In this document: one piece after another, positions 57,594-64,000 of the stretch | Layout of the letters: the number at the start of each line of letters is the position of its first letter | Position numbering within the stretch: the first letter of the stretch is position 1 | Assembly (NCBI GenBank): GCA_963681505.1 | Contig: OY811974.1 | Span: 11,292,988-11,356,987 of the forward strand | Source of the DNA: Eunapius fragilis | Taxonomy: Eukaryota; Porifera; Demospongiae; Spongillida; Spongillidae | Direction: 5' to 3' | DNA length: 64,000 nt | Position numbers and translations under genes: made by a program | Notes under the pieces: model-generated | Databases searched by the model: none | The model's input: the letters and a program-made list of their open reading frames with translations, nothing else | What the model was told of the DNA's origin: nothing

Positions 57594-60500
57594 CCCTCCC
57601 ACGCCCGCATGCGGAAAAAATGTGGACCCAGTGTAATATGGTACATGGACGACCCTATTCACGTGCACACTATACTGCTAGGCTATATATACGTTTTGCT
57701 GTTATGAAATTAACGATCAATATCAATTTTCCCTACTACTAAACGAGCAAGAGGTGAGTTGAGCTGCTGTCCGCTTTGCACAATACTAAATGGCGCATCA
57801 TGTTGCTCTAGTCTCGATCGCATAACGGAGGCGCCATGCTACACTGCATTTCTTGCGTACTCACTGACAGAGTCTACGAGAGGGCCAGGCAATGAGATTG
57901 AGGTGCGGATGCAAATCAAGTGGCTCTTTAATTTAACGAATTACAGTGTATGTGGGCCTTGTCATGGTAAAAAATTTTCATGCCATACATGCACTGTATT
58001 CTGGTAACAGAGCAATTGTCCTTGCTGCAGCTCTTAAGGTTTGTGCAGCTGAGGTACGTTTCTTTGAGTAACGTTTGATGGAATGGCTACATGTAAAATA
58101 ATTACGTTGATACAATGCGGTTTACTTAAGAATTCCGTAATTGAACTCATGTGCTATTGCGTAATTGCCTACAATTGTCCTTAGAATAGTTTTGCGGAGC
58201 GATGCGATTCTGTACCGATTCGGTTGTAATAGTTTATCCCATTGCGTAATAGGTGACCAGAGTTAGTGTAGTATGATATGGTGAAAATAGGCAATATCGA
58301 TAGCCTTATTGCGATTCAAATGGGATGGATAAAACAAAATTTTATAACACACATAGGTCCCTTTTATTTGTACTGTAAGATATAAATATCCTCATGTAGT
58401 ATTAAATAAAGCCAATCATTTTTAAAATGACATAAAAAATAAAAATTGTGTTCTTGTAATGTATCTGCACTTTATAAACTCTATTTATTTATGGATCGAG
58501 GCAGTAAATTGCAACCTAGGCATATTATTTAAACATTTCCAGGAAGGAGCATTAAAATTTTACGTGGGCACTCGATTTACGCCGGAATATTAATGAGGCA
58601 GCAGAGGAATGTTAGGTAGCAGGAAGGGGTTTCAACAATATAATCTGAAGCCGTGAACATGAATAGCTTCAAATTGCTAATGGGTCCAGAAGAATTCTTT
58701 GGTAATGGTAACACATTATTGACGCAGATGTGCGTCTCTAGGCAGTAATTGGTTAAAATGTACGCATAATTAAAATAACTCCATTATAGACTAATTTCCT
58801 GTGCATTTGAAATTATGGAGCTAGTTGTAGAGTTTATAGGTGTTTCTTACAATATTTAATAAGTCGAAAAGATTGCAATGTCCCTTTTCATGCCTCCATT
58901 CCATTTGTAATTATTGTTCATATCTTGAAAAATATATAAATATTTAAAAAATCCAGTAACATCCTGCATAAAAAAGTAAATTCATGCTTTGATATAGTTT
59001 TAAATAAAAGAGTGCATCAGTGTATGATTGTGGTGTTAGGACAAATTCTGCAAACCCAAAGTTTTCACTATATTATGATCAAGACTTTACCTGTTTGGGC
59101 TGCTGTGAAGCAAATCAAGCCTGCTGCAAGAATGATAGAAGAGAAACGGTTACACCATGAACAGTAAGTTTACTCGAACGGACGGACACATTAATATGTT
59201 ATTACTCCTTAGTTCTGAAAAGAACCGTTTTGCTCTGATCAGCACACCCACTTTCAATAATGTTTAGCAACGACGTCATTTAAAAATGATATTCATTTAA
59301 TGATGTCCGCTGTTCTTCATCCTTCCGACTTGAAGCGTATTTTAGAGGGTTTATAACACGATAACTAGACCTGCTTCAGATATTCGACTGCCTACATGCT
59401 CACTTTTACGCAGGATAAAACGCGCCTTAAGAAATTCCTAAGCAAACATTTTTGGCCCTCAAATTGGCCTTCATAGGAAAGCGGAACTCAAACTGTGTCC
59501 CGGGTTCGAAATCGGACAGCGCGGTTAGGTGCAAGGTGCAACGCTGCAATGATGTAGCAGCGATCAGCGCATTCTGTTGCGAAACAGCGAAGAAATTAGC
59601 TAAAAACTGTGTGTTTGGAGCAATATAATAGAGTGCGGGCCGGGAAATCAGGTGACACATTTCATTTGCAATGATACATATTTGCTAGATGGCTAGTAAA
59701 GCTGATTTAGGTTTCAAATTTTCGACATTTCAAACTATAAGGTTATAAAAATTAAGAGAATTGTAAAATAGCCGAAAAAATTGTAAGGTCAGGTATCACG
59801 TTGTTACGCACTGTACATGCAGGAAAAACATGCATGTTTGACACGCAAATTAATTTCTTTAAGTAATTTGAAGTGAAATATTCATAGTTTAACGTGTAAT
59901 GTACATGTACCTTCGTTCTACATGTAGGACAATTATCCAATAGTAGACTGGTCTACTTAGGGTGCAGGAGAAAACGGTTCTCTTGCAAAATCTGGTCCCT
60001 ATAGATGCCCAAAATATTCAAGATACCCATCTATAAGCTGTTATGGATAACGTGGTAAGCTATATATGATACAAGTTCAATACATGAGCCTACCGCGAGC
60101 GCATTAGTGACACACGAAAGGCCTGGAGCCGAGAGATGGGATATAAATCGCTAGGGGTTACCGTACAATGAAACCTATGCCATGTCATGTGAATTCATTA
60201 ACATGTGAACTTGCCCGTATATGGGCATTGCTTCGTTTAGGTGCTTAACCATATCATATTTTAGGACCAAAACCATGGTTTAAAGTCTACTGAAACACTC
60301 GTCATGCCCGGCGTACCACTTTCAGCAACATTTAAAACACTGTCTCAGAAATTTCTGAGTCCGGATTATGTAAATTTTAGTAGTCAGATCTACTGACGGC
60401 GCTGATAAAAACAGTCCGCTTACAAAATCCGGTCCCTATAGATAATACAAGGTACCAACTATAAGCGTTGGTTGTGGATAACGAGGTAAGCTATATGATA

Positions 60501-60716
60501 CAGGCGTTAATTGTTTATCGATGAATTTGCACTTCGTGAATTGCGCGCGCTACATCGGACGCTTTGATAGAAGCAAATGCACGTGCGCAGAACCGTCAAT
60601 TTTATTGCCGTAAGTAAATACTCAAAACGTGCTTCTCATAACTGCAGGTCAGGTTGGGGAAAGCACTTACATGTGCAGAGAGCCACAGCGATAAACATCG
60701 ATGTAAGAAGTCTCAT
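51129..60716 (-). CDS. Modular type I receptor: domain X, SRCR, domain X, four EGF-Ca, TM; 11 exons, 678 residues
   Basis: Minus-strand exons: 60716-60671, 59123-59091, 57412-56921, 53724-53566, 53512-53348, 52870-52376, 52008-51886, 51831-51709, 51659-51537, 51482-51360, 51283-51129. All borders are GT-AG, every junction is phase 1, and the total is 2,037 nt (679 codons). Signal peptide 1-24 ([25 protein letters not shown]). Domain X about 27-190 and 299-463 ([31 protein letters not shown]). SRCR about 191-298 ([40 protein letters not shown]). EGF repeats 464-627, each DINEC/DVNEC with C-SC-GY. TM about 646-667, then the basic tail [11 protein letters not shown]. It probably acts as a cell-surface adhesion or recognition receptor. 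The joining of exons 1-3 to the rest is inferred from phase and order; intron 3 is 3.2 kb and filled with repeats. Confidence 0.82.
52376..52870 (-). other. Domain X, second copy (single exon)
   Basis: 165 residues in one symmetrical phase-1 exon. Shared with the copy at 56921-57412: CGVLY, DEASL(V/I)[55 protein letters not shown]. Six or more conserved Cys suggest an extracellular disulfide-bonded fold. I do not recognise a named family. Confidence 0.85.
54240..54275. repeat. Poly-G tract
   Basis: About 30 G residues, within receptor intron 3 next to repeat copy 2. Confidence 0.9.
54305..54650 (+). repeat. Hairpin-headed repeat family, copy 2
   Basis: Plus-strand order: hairpin GGAAGTCTC-GCTA-GAGACTTCC (54305-54326), ATATAGGTTTTGACCCCG, ATTTAATTAAAATCCCGCGA, AGAAGTCAAAA, GAGAACAAAA, a CTTCTG run (54547-54575), then ATAACTCGGGACAGGAAC and ACCAATAGCTTTAGAAAT. 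Located in receptor intron 3, antisense to the gene. Confidence 0.8.
54837..55104. mobile_element. ACAAGTAA-family foldback MITE, copy I
   Basis: Full-length hairpin from ACAAGTAAATAAAAACATTC to GTTTTTATTTACTTGT, in receptor intron 3. Arms almost perfectly complementary. Confidence 0.92.
55230..55680. repeat. Poly-C tracts in receptor intron 3
   Basis: C runs at about 55237-55253 and 55649-55672, separated by otherwise ordinary intronic sequence. GGGCCTTCGGCCC forms a small hairpin at the edge of the second run. Confidence 0.85.
55696..55731. other. Perfect 16-bp-stem hairpin with 3-nt loop
   Basis: CTAACAATCGCAGTCC, TTC, then the exact complement ending GATTGTTAG. Located in receptor intron 3, followed by a 37-bp direct repeat (55739-55808, CTTACTATCTATATAATCC twice). 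Confidence 0.85.
56001..56150. mobile_element. 150-bp MITE with CTATAGAGGGTTCTCA ends
   Basis: 16-bp perfect TIRs at 56001 and ending 56150. Contains GTGACGTCAC and two GCCATCTTGA motifs. The TA next to the ends would fit a mariner-type target. Confidence 0.75.
56629..56880. repeat. Poly-C/poly-G pair and dispersed repeat (also at 63690-63960)
   Basis: C run at 56633-56648 and G run at 56666-56694 facing each other. Then CAAACGTTAAACCATTGTTA and TATTCATTATTCATGT, which recur in the same order at 63785-63925. Confidence 0.75.
56921..57412 (-). other. Domain X, first copy (single exon)
   Basis: 164 residues in one symmetrical phase-1 exon directly after the signal-peptide exons. It is about half identical to the second copy by eye. 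Its neighbour upstream is the (CA)n tract in intron 2. Confidence 0.85.
57480..57592. repeat. (CA)n microsatellite
   Basis: About 40 uninterrupted CA units at 57509-57591, preceded by imperfect units. Located in receptor intron 2. Confidence 0.95.
57600..59049. other. Receptor intron 2, no exon recognised
   Basis: Includes a diverged relative of the GGTCGAGGCAG foldback (58492-58904) and a stretch at 58590-58660 matching 44607-44680 (GCAGAGGAATGTTAGGTAGC). Confidence 0.5.
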
Positions 60717-61402
60717 TTCTTATCCAAGTTTGGCTTCTGTTTAAAAGAAGACTTAGTAAAGAATGAGTTCGTGTCAGATTGCGCATGTTTATATTAACCG
60801 GACAGTATCAGAGAAAAATTCCGATCGTTGTATTAAAATTTTGTCTATCTATGGGTTTTCAACAGGGTATCAAAGCTGAACTATCTAACTGAGCAACCAT
60901 ACAAGCGAGTCTAAAACGGGTAAATTTATAGGGTAGGGCAGAAGGTCCACAACGATAGGCACCTTAGGCACCCAGTGGGGCGGCGTAGTCAGCTGTTCGT
61001 CCCGCATTCGAATATGCATGCATCGCTATACTATGGCATTCTTACACCCTGATTTTTATATACATGTACGAACTGGAAATTGAGTGGATTCACAACCCGA
61101 GGTACGCACAACTGACCGAAATGTTTAAACCAATCCTGACCTATGGAGAAGTCAGACAGTTGTCTTCGGGAATGTTTCTTCCTTTAAGTTACATGAGAGA
61201 ATGCATCTCTTGGAATCGATCCGTCACATACAGTATTGGGTAAACAGATGCCACATCCTTAAAGCAACTAGGAACAGTGAGCACAGTGTCTTGATTGGAT
61301 GTGGTGTCCCTTTATTTAACAAAAATCTGCATGTGGTGTATTCGTGCCTGGTACCTTTTATTAGAGTTACGGCTAAGTACGTTCTGCATCAGATGGATAC
61401 GT
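59050..61402. repeat. Segmental duplication of the receptor 5' region (copy B, functional location)
   Basis: Matches 40524-42380 plus 44380-45125. It covers receptor exon 2, intron 1, exon 1, the promoter and about 600 bases of 5' flank. Confidence 0.9.
60788..60796 (-). promoter_or_regulatory. Possible TATA element of the receptor gene
   Basis: The minus strand reads TAATATAAA 72 bases upstream of the ATG. Sequence and spacing are identical in the duplicated copy at 42267-42275. Confidence 0.4.
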
Positions 61403-62670
61403 GATCAATTCATTACATAGGATTGAATTTGGTATAACATAGTATATTTCGATAGGAATACGATTTTTTTTGGTAGTAAAGCTTCATTACCTCCCACATT
61501 ATTCATGAGAGTCCCCTTCATTGCCGAGCCATATTTCATTGGTGACCCCATGGCTATCATCTATACTCTTTTTGCCATTTTTGCTTTGCAGGGTCCATCC
61601 CCACATCACATACCGGATGTTAACGTTACGCCTTGTCAAGGGCGTATGCACTGGAACGCATGTGCTCAATGGGTTGCAGCGTACATTGCATGCCTTTATC
61701 ATCACACGATTTATGATATTCCCCGTAAATAAGAAACACTTTTAGAAATGCTTCCTAGCCGCTGTTCTTTCTTTAACTGACCTGTTTTATCAGTGAAGTA
61801 ATGAAGTGTACGGCAGACTATTTCAGTCTGAATTAGCTATAAGGGCATGTGTTGAGACATGTATGACAACCGTCACACTAGACCGGCTGACATCAACTGA
61901 TCATAATATTATCAGCACAAAAATGATAGTGCGGTATCTTTTCAGGTCTCTCATGTCTCATAGCTTCCATTAATGCACTCATATGACTTCAAAAGGAGCA
62001 CCGCCAATAGAAGAACTGTTTTCGATAACAAGCAAGTGGATGATAGCGCTGCGTCCTGGTCAGAACGATACAATACTTAGATGGGCGTACCCGACTCCCG
62101 CGTTTTGGCGGAAGGTCGGGCCGGGTATCAAGCCTATACCAAGATTTGTATCCATGTGATTGCGATCTTGGTATAGGCTTATACCCGACCTTCCCCAAAA
62201 TGCGAAGGTCGGGTAACGGCCCAACTAGTACTTAGTCAGGCGACAGGGAAGCGCAATATAAAATTGACATATACATCTAGCGGGTTCAATAACATGGCTT
62301 AAATCACAGATCACGTGACCACTAAATGATGCAGCGAGGGCACGAATTACAATCTATTAAACAGATGCGCATGCGCACGGATAGATTACTGAAATCAACG
62401 AGTTTGGAACATTTTTATATGCCCTTCCTAACTCCCCTGACATGCAGACTTGCAATTAATTTATAATCAAGCATATTTTATAAAAATTAATTAGCTGTTT
62501 TAGTAACGTGATAAATCTCTAAGGTGTCTGGCGGTGAAATCAAATTTTTATAATCACAATTGTAAGCCGCACTGACGTCGACAATTTCTGGAGATGTATG
62601 GCCCCGAATCGGTACTGCAGCAGACAAACAGCCCAAATTGACTTCACTGTGATTTCACCGCTTAACTCAA
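61403..62670. other. Intergenic, one hairpin element
   Basis: The ORFs at 61505-61745 have no recognisable domain. 62088-62215 is an inverted repeat (GGTCGGG...CCTATACCAAGAT and its complement; ends TACCCGAC/GTCGGGTA), a small foldback element. Nothing else is seen. Confidence 0.5.
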
Positions 62671-62673
62671 TTA

Positions 62674-62830
62674 ATGTCAACAGGGGAGTCAGCTGCTGAA
62701 TTCCGAAAACACTCCAAAAATGATCCGCAGTGCGAAGAACTTGGATGGATCGATGTACCTCTAGTACATTGTGTAGTTAAAGCATATGGTGCATATGGGG
62801 CATTGAAGCACAACACACCTGTTCACGTTT
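62674..62830 (+). pseudogene. Non-LTR retrotransposon C-terminal remnant
   Basis: The frame reads STGESAAEFRKHSKNDPQCE then ELGWIDVPLV and KAYGAYG, the same C-terminal motif as at 30596-30994. The downstream continuation (to 63141, PCPGCMVTDLYGHRIMALLR) is of uncertain origin and ends in a G-rich tract. Confidence 0.55.
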
Positions 62831-63099
62831 GGGCCCCTGACTCTCTATCAGAACCAACCAAACCATGTCCAGGATGCATGGTTACGGATCTATATGGTCA
62901 TCGGATCATGGCACTGTTAAGGCCTGTGAGGGTCCGGGAACCCGTCCCTGTTGACAGAGATGATCTCATGTCTGGACTGGGGCCGCTGCTGGAGCCGTAC
63001 GGACACATTGTACAGAGACAATCGCTAGGGAGACGATATAGGGGGCGGGCGGGGAATTTTGGACACTCCCCCTCTCCCTCTCTAATGTGTGTGCTGGCC

Positions 63100-64000
63100 T
63101 GGTTTGGGGGGAGGGGGGAGGGGAGGGGGGGGGTGCTCTGATCATTAAGGAACGGTTGTCGTGGGGTTGACTTTGCCAGACGCTGGTGGTGATCGCAGTA
63201 CCAAGGAGTCGCAAGCGCGTAGGACGCTAGTTATCCCTGGTGGCCATGTCAAGACCCATTCTGGAGCTGTATTGAGTAGAACTGTACAGGCATTATAGAT
63301 TTAGTTGTGCAGTGAAGTTTGTTGTGTAACAATAATATTTTTTATGCAGTTGAACTATAAGTTGTTAGTGTTGTATCAATTAGTCTGAAGTAGTTAGACT
63401 GTAGGTGGTTGCGCATTATCAGTAAAAATATATATAACTGATGAAATAGTAAGTACAATACTATTATATATTCCTGACAAGCCAAATTAAAGGTCCTTCA
63501 AACTCTAGTCCCTCTAGTCATGTGTTTCTTCCATCCTTGATCACTTTGGCCACCAAACATGGCAAGAGACAATGTCGCATTGCATTTACAAGTGATGGCA
63601 TGCATGCTGACCTAACACATGATTTGGGCAGTCAATAAGAACATTTATCATTGAAGACATCCCAAGAGAGAAGACTCAAGGGGGGTGGGTGGGGGAGGGG
63701 GGGGGGGGGGAAGTCCGAACTCCTGAAACTGAAGTTTGAATGTATAGGTGGTTACTGCATGCGATGGCGACGACTGTATTCAATAAAGCAAACGTTAAAC
63801 CATTGTTACCAGTGATTAAACTAGTGCCGCCAAGTGCAGGTCTCCAAAAGCTACCACGCGCTTCGCACATTGGGAAGGGGAGCGAATCCCCCCCCCCCCC
63901 CGAGGCATATTCATTATTCATGTTGAGACCCCTCTCTCCCTTCCAGAACTCCAATATCTGCCCTTGTATCCATACTTGTAGTGATCGAATTTTAATGTAT
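63100..64000. other. 3' end of window, repeats and homopolymers
   Basis: G-rich runs at 63106-63133 and 63680-63711, a C run at 63889-63901, and the second copy of the repeat seen at 56725-56880. No exon recognised. Confidence 0.5.

Noticed and set aside
57106..57668. Cys/Val-rich and His/Thr-rich ORFs on both strands
   Set aside because: They are translations of the (CA)n microsatellite and antisense shadows of the domain X exon.

Overview
This window looks like metazoan nuclear DNA, most likely a sponge (Porifera). That placement is inference. It rests on short spliceosomal introns (about 40-60 bp in several genes), a secreted CAP-protein cluster, TRAF-like RING/MATH paralogs, a modular SRCR/EGF receptor whose exons all join in phase 1, multi-exon integrase genes, and very many foldback (MITE-type) elements. 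There are no bacterial-style operons, and I found no rRNA or convincing tRNA gene.

Layout. 1-0.4 kb: a RING/TRAF exon on the minus strand, cut by the window edge. 0.4-5.6 kb: a foldback element, a 38-bp minisatellite and a 1.06-kb tandem repeat. 5.6-9.8 kb: a decayed, intron-rich integrase gene (minus) interrupted by a 1.25-kb transposon. 10.3-22.1 kb: three paralogous CAP/SCP secreted-protein genes. The first two (one minus, one plus) are intact. The third is dead and carries a 1,174-bp transposon with 92-bp terminal inverted repeats (TIRs) and a 9-bp target duplication. Fragments of a non-LTR retrotransposon lie between and inside them. 22.6-26.7 kb: mirror-image minisatellites and a second dead integrase gene. 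28.9-32.0 kb: exons of a USP4/USP15-like deubiquitinase N-terminus (DUSP and ubiquitin-like part), among repeats. 34.8-37.4 kb: AT-rich DNA with a mariner-type element. 37.4-38.7 kb: an apparently intact RING/TRAF/MATH exon (plus). 39.3-45.7 kb: nested repeats, including a duplicated receptor promoter with its signal-peptide exons and a hAT-like insertion. 45.8-46.8 kb: a TRAF-like pseudogene with one in-frame stop. 47.2-49.8 kb: repeats and one unidentified ORF. 51.1-60.7 kb: an 11-exon receptor gene (minus) of 678 residues. 61-64 kb: repeats and a retrotransposon remnant.

The best assembled host gene is the receptor: signal peptide, unnamed domain, SRCR, the same unnamed domain again, four calcium-binding-type EGF repeats, a transmembrane helix and a short basic tail. 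The coding lengths of its exons sum to a multiple of three and every junction is phase 1. Its promoter and first two exons were copied to 40.5-42.4 kb. The CAP proteins are predicted secreted, and the TRAF-like and USP-like proteins belong to ubiquitin signalling.

The most unusual signal is a dispersed repeat family (28.1-28.5, 39.8-40.5, 43.3-44.1, 48.5-48.9 and 54.3-54.6 kb). Four of the five copies begin with a short hairpin whose stem sequence differs between copies but keeps its base pairing, closed by a C-G pair and a GNNA loop. Everything here comes from reading the sequence by eye. No similarity search or folding program was run.
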